Shown: positions 45,827-55,701, numbered from the stretch's first letter. The stretch: 64,000 bases of DNA from Candidatus Acidulidesulfobacter diazotrophicus (GCA_004195025.1 SGBB01000011.1:16264-80263); one strand, 5' to 3'. Made by a program: numbers and translations. Notes: generated by a model from the letters alone, not told the origin.

Positions 45827-46738
45827 ATGCTTAAAGACAAAAAATTTAAAGACGAAGGGCTAAGAAAGGATAAGTTTCAGAGAAAAACTAAAGAAACAGA
45901 TATTGAGCTTTATTTGAATATTGACGGAAACGGCGAATATAATATAAGCACGGGTGTTCCTTTTTTTAATCATATGCTTGAACAATTAGCAAAACACTCC
46001 AATTTTGATATTAATTTAAATGCGAAAGGCGATATCGAAATAGATTTGCACCATTTGATAGAAGATACTGGAATTGTGCTGGGGCAAGCCGTTAATAAAC
46101 TTGCCGGAGAAAAAAAGGGTATAAATAGATACGGTTTTGCATCGGTTCCCATGGATGAGGCATTAGTACAGACCACCGTTGATTTTAGCGGAAGAGCATA
46201 TTTTGCGTATCATTATTATAATAACGATAATTATGATGATGATGCTCGTAACGGGTCTAAAATAAAAAAAAAAACATCATCTTTGTCTATTATTAATAAT
46301 AATCGTCACAATGGTTTTGACGATTTATCAGGCGGATTTCCTTTATCTAAAAGAAAACTCACTAATAAATTTAATAATTTTAATGCAAAACATAAACATT
46401 TAATACATAAAATAAATTCAATAAATTCTGAGAATTTTGACGATTCCGCGCAATTATCTCAATTAAGTAATAATGAAAAAGAATTAAAAACAAAATTATT
46501 TAATTCGGAATTATTGTATAATGAATTAGTGGCAGAAATTTTTTTTTATGATTATGTAAATATTTTTTTTGAAGCTTTTTGTAAAAACGCTTTGATTAAT
46601 CTGCATATTAATGTTATGTACGGCAATAATTATCATCATATAACCGAAGCAACTTTTAAATCTTGTGCCGTAAGCATTTCTAATGCTTTAAGAAAGACGG
46701 GGAGAAATAATATTCTGTCAACAAAAGGAATAATTTAA
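45827..46738 (+). CDS. hisB: Imidazoleglycerol-phosphate dehydratase
   Basis: Mn-dependent enzyme of the sixth histidine step. RKTKETDIELYLNIDG, PFFNHMLEQLAKHS, DLHHLIEDTGIVLG (metal ligands) and PMDEALVQTTVDFSG are the N-terminal half. NYHHITEATFKS and ILSTKGII are the C-terminal half. At 303 aa it exceeds the usual ~195 because of a roughly 100-residue low-complexity Asn/Lys/Ser block at about 131-228, plus 18 extra N-terminal residues. No HisB phosphatase domain is fused. Confidence 0.94.
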   Translation: MLKDKKFKDEGLRKDKFQRKTKETDIELYLNIDGNGEYNISTGVPFFNHMLEQLAKHSNFDINLNAKGDIEIDLHHLIEDTGIVLGQAVNKLAGEKKGINRYGFASVPMDEALVQTTVDFSGRAYFAYHYYNNDNYDDDARNGSKIKKKTSSLSIINNNRHNGFDDLSGGFPLSKRKLTNKFNNFNAKHKHLIHKINSINSENFDDSAQLSQLSNNEKELKTKLFNSELLYNELVAEIFFYDYVNIFFEAFCKNALINLHINVMYGNNYHHITEATFKSCAVSISNALRKTGRNNILSTKGII

Positions 46739-46793
46739 TTCCCGTTCTTTAATTCCGCCTTATAATTTATAAAAAATATTTTGTTATTATATT

Positions 46794-47951
46794 ATGTATA
46801 AAAATATCAATAATATAAAAAATGATAATAAATTAAATACTTATGGTAAATATTACGATAAGTATAATTATAAATTTAATTTTAAAAAATATTTTCTTTA
46901 TCAGTCAAAATATTTTTTAAAATTAAATTTGATTGCAATTTTTATGATTTTTTTTTCTTTAAGTTTTATTAACTTTCTATCATTAGGTATTTCAAATGTT
47001 TATGCCTACAATTTAAATAATTCCACTAAAATAACCTCGGTGCATATCAACTATTATAACAATACAATTAATATTTATACTATAGGAAAACCTTTTTATA
47101 AAGGCTATTTATTCAAAAAAGGACAGGATAATTTTTTTATTGCCGCATTCGGTCATTCCGTTCTTTACGGAAATGCCGGCAGGACAAACAGGTCCTTCGG
47201 AAATATTTTTAGTGTTTTATATGCTCAATTTTCAACAAGTCCATATGTTGTTCACATTGTTGTCAAAGAAAAATTACTTGAAAAATTGCCGATGAAGACA
47301 ATTGTAATCGGAAATAATAGATATGATACTATAATTTACGGATCAGGCAAGCTGGAAACTTTTAAGAATGTTGTTCCGCAGCTCAAAAAATACAATTACC
47401 GAAAACCTCTTTTTAATGTTTTTATTGATGCGGGTCATGGCGGAAGCGACCCAGGAGGCATCGGTCCTATGGGTTTGCCAGAAGCTTTTGTTAATTTAAG
47501 CGTTGCTTTAAAACTTCAAAAATTATTAAATGGAAGAGGTATTAAAACTGAAATAGACAGAACCTCTAATGTTAACGTTAGTTTACAGCAGCGTGTAGAT
47601 GAAGCAAATCACAGCGGCGCAAATCTTTTTGTAGGATTATATTGTAATTCAACGGTAGTGCCGTATCTTTACGGAACAACCACTTATTATTTTCATAAAG
47701 ATTCGTATCCTTTTGCAAAATTTTTGAACAATTATGTATCAAAACATTTAAAACTTAAAAATGACGGCACTGTCATGGATGATTTATATGTAATAAGATT
47801 TACAAAAATGCCTGCGGTATTAATAGAATATGCTTATATATCTAATCCTTCAGAGGAACATCTTCTTGCTTCTTCGACATTCAGGCAATTACTGGCAGAT
47901 ACTATTGCGAATGCAATATATAAATATTATATTGCAGATAAAAGGTATTAA
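46794..47951 (+). CDS. N-acetylmuramoyl-L-alanine amidase-like protein
   Basis: 385-aa Amidase_3 protein with an N-terminal membrane span (about 45-68) and a ~140-residue exported spacer. The catalytic domain starts near 205: DAGHGG (H215 zinc), LPEAF (E230 zinc) and LIEYAYIS (E345 catalytic). The third zinc ligand, normally His in SIHxN, is Tyr283 in GLYCNS, so hydrolysis may be lost or altered. It sits among his genes, between hisB and hisH, on the same strand. Confidence 0.85.
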   Translation: MYKNINNIKNDNKLNTYGKYYDKYNYKFNFKKYFLYQSKYFLKLNLIAIFMIFFSLSFINFLSLGISNVYAYNLNNSTKITSVHINYYNNTINIYTIGKPFYKGYLFKKGQDNFFIAAFGHSVLYGNAGRTNRSFGNIFSVLYAQFSTSPYVVHIVVKEKLLEKLPMKTIVIGNNRYDTIIYGSGKLETFKNVVPQLKKYNYRKPLFNVFIDAGHGGSDPGGIGPMGLPEAFVNLSVALKLQKLLNGRGIKTEIDRTSNVNVSLQQRVDEANHSGANLFVGLYCNSTVVPYLYGTTTYYFHKDSYPFAKFLNNYVSKHLKLKNDGTVMDDLYVIRFTKMPAVLIEYAYISNPSEEHLLASSTFRQLLADTIANAIYKYYIADKRY

Positions 47952-48075
47952 TATGATATTAATTGTAAAGTAAGTAAAACAATAAACAATAAAAAAGTAA
48001 ACAGTAAACAATAAAAAGTTAAGAGTAATGTAATTAAAATGAAATAATATTTAATTAATAAAAAAAAATATATAT

Positions 48076-48705
48076 ATGTTAAGTAAAGATACTATAATAG
48101 TTATTATAGATTATGGGATGGGTAATCTCAATAATGTAAAAAATTCATTTAATAAAATAGGATTTAATCCGATCATTACTAATGATTTCCATAAAATAGA
48201 AAAAGCGACGCATCTTATATTACCTGGGGTAGGAGGCTTTAAAGATGCAATGAAAGAACTTAAAAATAAGGATTTAATACAGCCTATCAAAGATGCAATA
48301 TCAAATCATGAATTTGTTTCATTTCTTGGAATATGCTTAGGTATGCAGCTTTTGTTTGAAAGTTCCGAAGAATTTGGTGTGACTGAAGGTCTCGGAATAC
48401 TTAAAGGGAAAGTTATTAAATTCAATGAAAATTTTGTTCCTATAATACCGCATATAGGCTGGAATGATATTAATATTAAAAAAAACGAAATAAAGGAATT
48501 TAAAAATATAAAAAATAACAGTTTTTTTTATTTCCTGCATTCTTATTATTGTAAACCCGATGATGGTGCTATTACCGCTGCTTCTTGTTGCTATTATGAA
48601 ACATTTGCAGCATGCGTAAAAAAAGATAATATTTTTGCATGCCAATTTCATCCTGAAAAAAGCCATGATGCAGGATTAACATTATTAAAAAATTTTGTAT
48701 CTTAA
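48076..48705 (+). CDS. hisH: Imidazole glycerol phosphate synthase subunit HisH
   Basis: 209-aa class I glutaminase giving ammonia to HisF. The Cys nucleophile is C87 in GICLGMQLL, and His/Glu are in CQFHPEKSH near 192-194. The oxyanion block PGVGGFKDAM is present. It pairs with HisF at 49936. Confidence 0.96.
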   Translation: MLSKDTIIVIIDYGMGNLNNVKNSFNKIGFNPIITNDFHKIEKATHLILPGVGGFKDAMKELKNKDLIQPIKDAISNHEFVSFLGICLGMQLLFESSEEFGVTEGLGILKGKVIKFNENFVPIIPHIGWNDINIKKNEIKEFKNIKNNSFFYFLHSYYCKPDDGAITAASCCYYETFAACVKKDNIFACQFHPEKSHDAGLTLLKNFVS

Positions 48706-48758
48706 TTTATTATTATTAAAAAATAAAATATAATAAAATACAGTTAAATAAAACATCT

Positions 48759-48920
48759 AAAAATTGCCGATAGAAAATTTATTCTGGATTTCTGCTAACG
48801 CGGGTATGACATTGAGGAATTTTAAGAGTTCACCTGTTAGGTGTCCATTCCTGCGAAAACAGGAATCCCTAATCCTTAATGATTGTGTTATATTCAACAA
48901 TCTATATTGGCAATTTTTGG
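48759..48920. mobile_element. MITE-like element B
   Basis: About 162 bp with left end AAAATTGCCGATAGAAA and right end ATCTATATTGGCAATTTT. The interior has CATTCCTGCGAAAACAGG. It lies between hisH and hisA inside the operon and has no ORF. It matches element A in layout. Confidence 0.8.
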
Positions 48921-48952
48921 TTTAAACCAATTATCTTAAATATTTTAAAAAT

Positions 48953-49741
48953 ATGATTATTATACCTGCCGTAGATATTTTAGGTTCAAAATGCGTAAGG
49001 CTTGCGAAAGGAGATTACAAAGATAAAAAAAATTACGAACTCACTCCTTTAGAAGCTGCTTTAAATTGGCAGAATAAAGGAGCAAAGAGACTTCATATAG
49101 TTGATCTTGACGGAGCAAAATCTGGAAAACCAGAAAATTTTGATATAATTAAAGAGATTGTTAAATCTGTTAACATACCTGTCGAAATAGGCGGCGGCTT
49201 AAGAGATGATGAGACGATAGACGGTTATTTTAATATCGGCGCTTCATATGTCATTATGGGGTCTATTCTTTTTAAAAATATTAATAGTATTTCACAATCT
49301 CTTGCAAAATATGTAGGAAAAGTAATTGCAGGGCTTGATTTGATTGATGGAAAAATTGCATTATCCGGCTGGACGGAAAAAATAGATGTTAATTTTTACG
49401 ATGCCGTGAATACATTATATAGCAACTATGGAATTAATAAGTTTATTTTTACGGATATTAACAGAGACGGAATGCTAAAAGGACCTAATATTGATTTTAT
49501 AAAAGAATGCTCAGATATATGTAAAAATGTGCAAAAAATAAAAATTAATACAAGTAATTTATATAATGAAAATAATAATATTAATAATATTCAATTTATA
49601 GCTTCAGGCGGGATATCAGGAATTGACGATGTTATACAATTAAAAGATTTATATTTAGATAATATGTTAGGTGTAATAACTGGGAAAGCTTTATATGACG
49701 GAAGGCTTGATTTAAAAGAAGCAATTAAAGTGTTGCAATAA
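48953..49741 (+). CDS. hisA: ProFAR isomerase HisA
   Basis: 262-aa TIM barrel. IIPAVDILGSKCVRLAKGDY carries the first catalytic Asp, EIGGGLRDDETI and IFTDINRDGMLKGPN the second, and GGISGIDDV the phosphate site. A ~20-residue Asn/Lys insert (encoded near 49530-49600) precedes the last strands. About 30 bp after element B. Confidence 0.96.
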   Translation: MIIIPAVDILGSKCVRLAKGDYKDKKNYELTPLEAALNWQNKGAKRLHIVDLDGAKSGKPENFDIIKEIVKSVNIPVEIGGGLRDDETIDGYFNIGASYVIMGSILFKNINSISQSLAKYVGKVIAGLDLIDGKIALSGWTEKIDVNFYDAVNTLYSNYGINKFIFTDINRDGMLKGPNIDFIKECSDICKNVQKIKINTSNLYNENNNINNIQFIASGGISGIDDVIQLKDLYLDNMLGVITGKALYDGRLDLKEAIKVLQ

Positions 49742-49817
49742 GTAAATAATTAGGAAATAATATAATAAATAATAAAATATATAATTTTAATTAAATAGTA
49801 ATAAATTTAATTCAAAT

Positions 49818-49866
49818 TGTTGAAGCATTGCATTATTCTTAATAATCTCTATCGGCAATTTGGGGT
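49818..49866. repeat. MITE relic (right end only), element C
   Basis: TTGAAGCATTGCATTATTC and ATCTCTATCGGCAATTTGG match the right third of element A. The left half is lost. It lies upstream of hisF. Confidence 0.65.
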
Positions 49867-49935
49867 TTAACATAAATCCAAATTAATAAAATATTAATTA
49901 AATTCTTTTTTATCTTATAAATTATTATTTTAAAA

Positions 49936-50691
49936 ATGTTAGCAAAAAGAATTATCCCGTGTCTTGATATTAAAGATAACAAAGTCGTAAAGGGTATTAA
50001 TTTTGAGTCTATAAAATCGGCAGGCGACCCCGTAGAGCTTGCAATTTCTTATAACGATGATCTTGCCGACGAGTTGATGTTTCTTGATATTACCGCTTCG
50101 TTTGAGAAAAGGAAAACATTGATAGAATTAGTAAAAGAAATTTCAAAAAATATTTTTATTCCTTTTAGCGTAGGAGGAGGCATATCTGATATAAACGACA
50201 TCAGGAATCTTTTAAACAGCGGAGCCGATAAAATATCAATTAATACCTCGGCGGTTTTAAATCCTGATTTGATTGACGAAGCTGCCAAAAAATTCGGATC
50301 TTCTACGATAGTCATTGCATTAGACGTAAAAAATATGGACGGCAAGTATTGTGTTTTTACGCATGGAGGCAGAAAAAACACGGGCATTGATGCAATAAGC
50401 TGGTCAAAAGAAGTTTATAACAGAGGAGCAGGAGAGATTTTGCTTACAAGCATGGATATGGACGGAACCAAGAAAGGCTTTGATATAAAATTAACAAATC
50501 TTGTTGCCCAAAATGTTAAAATTCCTGTTATAGCTTCAGGCGGAGCAAGCTGCGCCAAGGATTTTGAAGATGTTTTTAACGAAGGGCATGCAAGCGCCGC
50601 TCTTGCAGCGTCAATTTTTCACTATAAAGAAACTAATATTACGGCTATCAAAAGCTATCTCAGATCGCATGGGATAGACGTAAGAATTTAG
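49936..50691 (+). CDS. hisF: Imidazole glycerol phosphate synthase subunit HisF
   Basis: 251-aa cyclase barrel. RIIPCLDIKDNKVVKGINF (Asp11 equivalent), PFSVGGGISD, ALDVKNMDGKY (Asp130 equivalent) and ASGGASCAKDF are conserved. No insert, so it is normal in size, unlike most neighbours. Confidence 0.97.
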   Translation: MLAKRIIPCLDIKDNKVVKGINFESIKSAGDPVELAISYNDDLADELMFLDITASFEKRKTLIELVKEISKNIFIPFSVGGGISDINDIRNLLNSGADKISINTSAVLNPDLIDEAAKKFGSSTIVIALDVKNMDGKYCVFTHGGRKNTGIDAISWSKEVYNRGAGEILLTSMDMDGTKKGFDIKLTNLVAQNVKIPVIASGGASCAKDFEDVFNEGHASAALAASIFHYKETNITAIKSYLRSHGIDVRI

Positions 50692-50780
50692 AAAAAGAAT
50701 GTTTTTTACTGAAACAATTGTAATATAATTATAATATAAATTTTATTTTAATTAAATACTATGATGGAAAAAAAATATAA

Positions 50781-51545
50781 ATGAAAGAAATAAATAATTT
50801 TGCGGATTCTATTGATTTTTCAAAATTGAACGGGCTTGTACCTGCGGTAGCACAGGATTATTATTCTAAAGAAGTGCTTATGCTTGCTTTTATGAATAAA
50901 GAAGCGCTTAAAAAAACATTAGAAACAGGTTGTGCGCATTATTATTCTCGTTCACGCAGGCAATTATGGAAAAAAGGCGAAACATCAGGACATACTCAGG
51001 AAGTAAAAGAAATATTTTATGACTGTGATGTAGACAGTATTCTTCTAAAAATTATACAAATCGGCGATGCCTGTCATACAGGACATAAGACTTGTTTTTA
51101 TTCAAAATTAGATAATAATTTAATAAATTTCAATAATAGCAAAGATAAAAATATCGGGAATAATGAAGATATAAAAGATATAATAGATACAAAAAATATA
51201 AAATATAGCGAATTCAATAATAAAGAAAAATTTTATTCGTTAAAATTAATATTTGATTTGATTAAAAGCAGAAAAACATCAGATCCTAAAAATTCCTATA
51301 CGGCAAAGCTTATAAATGCAGGTTTGGAGAAAATTGGCAAAAAATTACAGGAAGAATCTCTTGAATTAATCATAGCCGGTTTTAATAAGGAAAAGGATGA
51401 TATTATTTATGAAGCTGCCGATTTGCTATTTTTTTATATGGTACTTTTAGTTTATCTGGATGTTGACATAAATGACATAATAACGGAATTAAAAAAAAGA
51501 GAAGGTATGTCAGGTATTGACGAAAAAAACTCAAGGAATATATAA
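50781..51545 (+). CDS. hisI: Phosphoribosyl-AMP cyclohydrolase / PR-ATP pyrophosphatase
   Basis: 254-aa HisIE fusion for steps two and three. The HisI part (1-107) has [29 protein letters not shown] and [23 protein letters not shown] with zinc/Mg residues. The HisE part (about 155-254) has [24 protein letters not shown] and [12 protein letters not shown]. An Asn/Lys/Asp-rich linker (about 110-153) joins the two. Last gene of the operon. Confidence 0.95.
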   Translation: MKEINNFADSIDFSKLNGLVPAVAQDYYSKEVLMLAFMNKEALKKTLETGCAHYYSRSRRQLWKKGETSGHTQEVKEIFYDCDVDSILLKIIQIGDACHTGHKTCFYSKLDNNLINFNNSKDKNIGNNEDIKDIIDTKNIKYSEFNNKEKFYSLKLIFDLIKSRKTSDPKNSYTAKLINAGLEKIGKKLQEESLELIIAGFNKEKDDIIYEAADLLFFYMVLLVYLDVDINDIITELKKREGMSGIDEKNSRNI

Positions 51546-51583
51546 ATATTATATTAAAATATTGTAATATTTTACCTTAATAT

Positions 51584-51612
51584 AAAATCCTATTGCAGGA
51601 TTTTTTTTTAAA
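51584..51612 (+). terminator. Intrinsic terminator after the his operon
   Basis: AAATCCT/AGGATTT with a short loop followed by about ten T (51602-51611). It ends the his operon and separates it from nfnA. Confidence 0.85.
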
Positions 51613-51678
51613 TTATATAATATTTTTTAAAAAAATAATATTATAATTATAATAAACTAATTTTAATGAGGTTAATTT

Positions 51679-52524
51679 ATGTATGAAATTATTGAAAATA
51701 AAAGTATAGGTGAAGGTGTTAACATTTATAAAATAAATGCTCCTGATATTGCAGCTAAAGCATTGCCGGGACAATTCATTATTATTCGCGTTCATAAAAA
51801 AGGAGAACGTATTCCTATAACCATTGCTGAAACCGATAAAAATTACGGATATATTACAATACTTGTTCAAACCTTAGGCAAAACAACGCATTTATTAAGC
51901 GAGATGCAAAAGGGAGAAAAATTGTCCGATGTTGTAGGTCCGTTAGGTATTCCTTCCGAAATTGAAAACTTCGGTACGGTAGTTTGTATCGGAGGAGGTT
52001 TTGGTATTGCCGCCGTTCATCCTATCGCTAAAGCTCTGAAAAATGTTGGGAATTATGTTATTTCTATAACAGGAGCAAGAAGGAAAGACCTTTTACTGAT
52101 GGAAAACGAAATGAGAAATGCAAGTTCAGAGCTTTTAATAGCGACAGATGACGGCAGTTACGGTACAAAAGGATTTGTTACCGATATATTAAAAAAATTA
52201 ATAGTTGACGATAAAAAGAATATTGACAGAGTTATAGCTATCGGTCCTGTTCCTATGATGAAGGCAGTTAGCGATTTTACCAAAAAATATGATATAAAAA
52301 CTATTGTAAGTTTAAATCCTATTATGATTGACGGAACAGGAATGTGCGGAGCTTGCAGAGTTTTAGTCGGCGGAAAAACAAAATTTGCATGCGTTGACGG
52401 TCCGGATTTTGATGCACATCAAGTTGATTTTGAGAATTTAGTAAACAGACAAAGATTTTACAAAGATGAAGAGAAAACATCTTATGAATGTCACCAAAAA
52501 GAGCATCATAAAGAGCATCAATAA
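51679..52524 (+). CDS. nfnA: NADH-dependent ferredoxin:NADP+ oxidoreductase, NfnA-type subunit
   Basis: 281-aa FAD/[2Fe-2S] subunit (NfnA, sulfide dehydrogenase beta type). AKALPGQFIIIRV and GERIPITIAE bind flavin, CIGGGFGIAAVHPIA binds NAD(H), and the C-terminal GTGMCGACRV plus KFACVDGPDF supplies Cys for the 2Fe-2S cluster. It pairs with NfnB downstream. An electron-bifurcating or simple FNR role is inferred. Confidence 0.93.
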   Translation: MYEIIENKSIGEGVNIYKINAPDIAAKALPGQFIIIRVHKKGERIPITIAETDKNYGYITILVQTLGKTTHLLSEMQKGEKLSDVVGPLGIPSEIENFGTVVCIGGGFGIAAVHPIAKALKNVGNYVISITGARRKDLLLMENEMRNASSELLIATDDGSYGTKGFVTDILKKLIVDDKKNIDRVIAIGPVPMMKAVSDFTKKYDIKTIVSLNPIMIDGTGMCGACRVLVGGKTKFACVDGPDFDAHQVDFENLVNRQRFYKDEEKTSYECHQKEHHKEHQ

Positions 52525-52734
52525 TAAAAATTACTTTACAATATATTATAATTGCAGTTATTTAAGATTGATATAAATAATGTATTAAAAAAAGTATTAA
52601 AAATTAAAATATTATTATTTTATTTAAATAAATCTAATAAATTTAATTTAATTATATTATGAAGGAGGAAAAGTTGTTACTTATATTTTAAATTTAACAT
52701 ATATATTAAATTATAAGGCAGCTAAAATTAAAAT
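52525..52734. other. nfnA-nfnB gap with orphan strong SD
   Basis: 210 bp. AAGGAGGAAAAG at 52662-52673 is an excellent SD but heads only short frames. ATG 52660 encodes MKEEKLLLIF and stop. nfnB itself has no evident SD. The short frame could be a leader peptide or chance. Confidence 0.35.
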
Positions 52735-54183
52735 ATGGAAAATCAAAATAAAGAATCCGCACTTCTTGGCAACAAGGAAAGATTAAAAATAAAACGCCAT
52801 GATATGCCGGCCAGAAACCCTGAAGAAAGAGTTAAAGATTTTAAAGAGGTTGCTATCGGATATTCAATTGAAAATGCAATTGAAGAAGCAAAACGATGTA
52901 TTGATTGCAAAGTTCCATATTGCATACAGGGATGCCCAGTAAGCATAGACATACCTGCTTTTATAAAATTGATAGAAAAGGGCGATTTTCTTGGTGCTGC
53001 AAGAAAAATTAGAGAAAAAAGCTCCTTACCTGCTATATGCGGCAGAGTCTGTCCTCAGGAGGATCAGTGCGAAAAAGTTTGCACTATCGGAAAAAGAAAA
53101 GATTCAACTTCCGTGGCTATAGGTTATTTAGAAAGATTTGTGGCGGATTATGAGGCTGAACACGGTAAAAAAATTAATTCTAAAAATAAAAATTTATATG
53201 ATAAAAAAATTGCAATAGTCGGCGCAGGACCGTCAGGATTGGCAACAGCTGGAGAATTAAGGCAAAAAGGCTATCAGGTATCAATATTTGAAGCTTTACA
53301 TGAAGTAGGCGGTGTTTTAATATATGGAGTTCCAGAGTTCAGACTTCCTAAATCTATTCTTTTAAGAGAAGTTCAAATTTTGCAAGATATGGGAGTAGAA
53401 ATATTTACTAATGTTGTTATTGGAAAGACAATTACCGTAGATGAACTTTTAAACGAAAAAGGTTTTAGCGCCGTTTTTATAGGAACAGGGGCGGGAACCC
53501 CTAAATTTTTGAATATTCCTGGAGAAGAACTCAACGGGATTTATTCTGCCAATGAGTTTCTTACAAGAATAAATCTTATGCGCGCATATAATATGAATGA
53601 ATATGATACTCCTATGAAATGCGGAAAAACATTAGTGGTTTTTGGCGCAGGCAATACTGCAATGGATGCTGTTCGTACAGGGCTTAGATTGGGTTATAGC
53701 GATGCAAGAATATTTTATAGAAGGTCCCGCAATGAAATGACTGCCAGAATTGACGAAATACATCATGCGGAGGAGGAAGGGATAAAATTTGAATTTTTAA
53801 TAAATCCAGTAAGATTTATAGGCGATGAAAAGCAGAATATTAAACAAGTAGAATGCCAAAGGATGGAATTAGGGGAACCTGATGAAAGCGGACGCAGGAG
53901 ACCTATACCAATTAAGGGATCTGAATTTGTTACCGATATTGATGCAGCAGTTATTGCTATAGGAACTAACGTAAATCCTATTGTGCCTTCAAGTACCCCA
54001 GGTATGAATTTAAATAAATGGGGATATATTATAGCAGATGAAAAGACAGGGAAGACTACCAAAAAGGGTGTATTTGCAGGAGGGGATATAGTAACCGGCG
54101 CAGCAACTGTTATTCTTGCAATGGGTGCGGGAAAAATTGCTGCCGAGTCTATAGACGAGTATTTAAAAACAAGTATTTGGTAG
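52735..54183 (+). CDS. nfnB: NfnB / glutamate synthase small-subunit-type oxidoreductase
   Basis: 482-aa flavoprotein (GltD/NfnB/SudA family). The N-terminal Cys blocks are CIDCKVPYCIQGCPVSIDIP and CGRVCPQEDQCEKVC for two [4Fe-4S] clusters. FAD-binding GAGPSGLATAGELR, NADPH-binding FGAGNTAMDAVRTG and the C-terminal GVFAGGDIVTGAATVI follow. Next to nfnA it makes the NADH/ferredoxin:NADP transhydrogenase more likely than glutamate synthase, for which no large subunit is visible. Confidence 0.92.
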   Translation: MENQNKESALLGNKERLKIKRHDMPARNPEERVKDFKEVAIGYSIENAIEEAKRCIDCKVPYCIQGCPVSIDIPAFIKLIEKGDFLGAARKIREKSSLPAICGRVCPQEDQCEKVCTIGKRKDSTSVAIGYLERFVADYEAEHGKKINSKNKNLYDKKIAIVGAGPSGLATAGELRQKGYQVSIFEALHEVGGVLIYGVPEFRLPKSILLREVQILQDMGVEIFTNVVIGKTITVDELLNEKGFSAVFIGTGAGTPKFLNIPGEELNGIYSANEFLTRINLMRAYNMNEYDTPMKCGKTLVVFGAGNTAMDAVRTGLRLGYSDARIFYRRSRNEMTARIDEIHHAEEEGIKFEFLINPVRFIGDEKQNIKQVECQRMELGEPDESGRRRPIPIKGSEFVTDIDAAVIAIGTNVNPIVPSSTPGMNLNKWGYIIADEKTGKTTKKGVFAGGDIVTGAATVILAMGAGKIAAESIDEYLKTSIW

Positions 54184-54206
54184 AATGTAGAATTTGGTTT
54201 TTTTTA

Positions 54207-54262
54207 AAATTATTGAAATATAAAATTATTGAAATATAAAATTATTGAAAGATAAAATTAAT
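54207..54262. repeat. Short direct repeats after nfnB
   Basis: Three near-identical AAAATTATTGAAATAT units (the third ends in GATA) in tandem with no further structure. Upstream of the tRNA-Leu. Confidence 0.7.
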
Positions 54263-54339
54263 TAGACAAAATAAAATTAATATGATATAAATATAAACCG
54301 TAAAGCGAAAATTAATAAAATTTAACACTCCTAAAAACT

Positions 54340-54427
54340 GCCGGGGTGGCGGAAGTGGTAGACGCAAGGGACTTAAAATCCCTCGGAACTTAGTTCCGTG
54401 CCGGTTCGATTCCGGCCCTCGGCACCA
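54340..54427 (+). tRNA. tRNA-Leu(UAA)
   Basis: An 88-nt tRNA with long variable arm and encoded CCA. Acceptor GCCGGGG, anticodon stem AGGGA/TCCCT with loop CTTAAAA giving TAA, T arm CCGGTTCGATTCCGG. A GC-richer cassette begins about 240 bp downstream, and the 3' end of such tRNAs is a common integration site. Confidence 0.96.
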
Positions 54428-54663
54428 TACAAAACAAGCATTTCAATCCTGTTGATATTAAGTCCCAAAGTTGCTAAAATTGACATAGATTACGCAAATT
54501 CCATAGAAATTTGTCAAAAATCGGTCAAACGGTATTTTTTATAGAGCTAATTATTTAACAATATTAATAAGTTATAATATACAACAATCAACTTGTCAAG
54601 GGTGAGAGTCGCGAGTTAGAGCCTCGTTTCACGCTCCATTAAAATCAATCTTTGCTGTAGTTT

Positions 54664-55572
54664 TTAAAATATTGAATTTTTTGACGGAACAGCTTTAAAT
54701 TTCTCTATGAATTTCTCCGTGATTTCCACAAAAGCCCTTGCGGATAACGAAAGGTTATTAAAAGAATGTGCCGCCAGGGCAATTTCTCTTTTGATTTCCG
54801 GCCTTATAGGAACCGAACATATTCCGTTGTAATTAAGCGGAATTGCAAGCTCAGGAATAACGGCAACGCCGATACCTTCTCTAATCATTTCTACAATAGT
54901 GCCTATATTGCGGGCTTCTATATGTTTTATTTCATTTGCGTCTTTTATTAAGCGCATTAAATTGGATGTTATCAGCATTCCACAACTTGATCCCTTGAAA
55001 GTGATAAGCTGTTCTGCGGCAAGTTCTTTTATGCCGATGCTTTTTCTGGAACATATGGGATGCTTTTCCGGAAAAACCCCGAACATCTTATCTTCCAAAA
55101 GTGGAACGGTTTCGAGTCCTTCGGCCGGAAGCACGACAAAACCGATATCTACGGCACCCTTTAATAGCCAATCCGTAACTTCTAAATCCGTTCCTTCAAA
55201 CCATGAAACTTCTATTCCGGGATATTTTCGCTTGAATTCCTTGAGAATTCCCGGCAGAATTCTAACGGAAACGCTTTGAAAACAGCCTATTTTAAGATTG
55301 CCCGTCCGTAAATTTTTTAATGCGGAAATCTCTTCTTTTAAACGGTCTATGCCGGTTAAAATATCTTTGGCGGCAATATAAACTTTTTCGCCCGCTTCGG
55401 TAAGGGATACCGTTCTTTTGTTAGTTTTAACAAGTTTGATTTCAAGTTCGTCTTCCAGCGACGCGATAGAATGGCTCACGCCTGACTGAGTTATATACAG
55501 AGCTTCCGCTGATTTTGTAAAGCTTTCGGTTTCGATGAGGATTTTTAAGATATTTAATTGTGTTAATGTCAT
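54664..55572 (-). CDS. LysR-family transcriptional regulator
   Basis: 302-aa LTTR. The N-terminal wHTH is residues 1-60 (ESFTKSAEALYITQSGVSHSIASLEDELEIKL), then a linker helix, then a periplasmic-binding-like effector domain (from about 90). It is divergent from the methyltransferase-GNAT-isochorismatase-AhpD genes, the usual LTTR arrangement. Inducer unknown. Base composition is clearly less AT-rich than the host genes. Confidence 0.92.
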   Translation of the reverse strand: MTLTQLNILKILIETESFTKSAEALYITQSGVSHSIASLEDELEIKLVKTNKRTVSLTEAGEKVYIAAKDILTGIDRLKEEISALKNLRTGNLKIGCFQSVSVRILPGILKEFKRKYPGIEVSWFEGTDLEVTDWLLKGAVDIGFVVLPAEGLETVPLLEDKMFGVFPEKHPICSRKSIGIKELAAEQLITFKGSSCGMLITSNLMRLIKDANEIKHIEARNIGTIVEMIREGIGVAVIPELAIPLNYNGICSVPIRPEIKREIALAAHSFNNLSLSARAFVEITEKFIEKFKAVPSKNSIF

Positions 55573-55701
55573 GAGTAAATAATCATTTTAATTATAAAAA
55601 TTATTCATTTGATTCATTATAAATCAAATCATATAATTATTTCAAGGACTAATTTATTAGCTTTTTTAATAATGAAAAATAAAAAAAAGGAGAACCGCGG
55701 T

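Noticed and set aside
54598..54645. tRNA-like 3' end (GCGAG ... CTCGT ... CACGCTCCA) after tRNA-Leu
   Set aside because: It has only a T-arm-like stem and acceptor-like tail, no TTC loop and no rest of a tRNA. It could be an att relic but cannot be supported.
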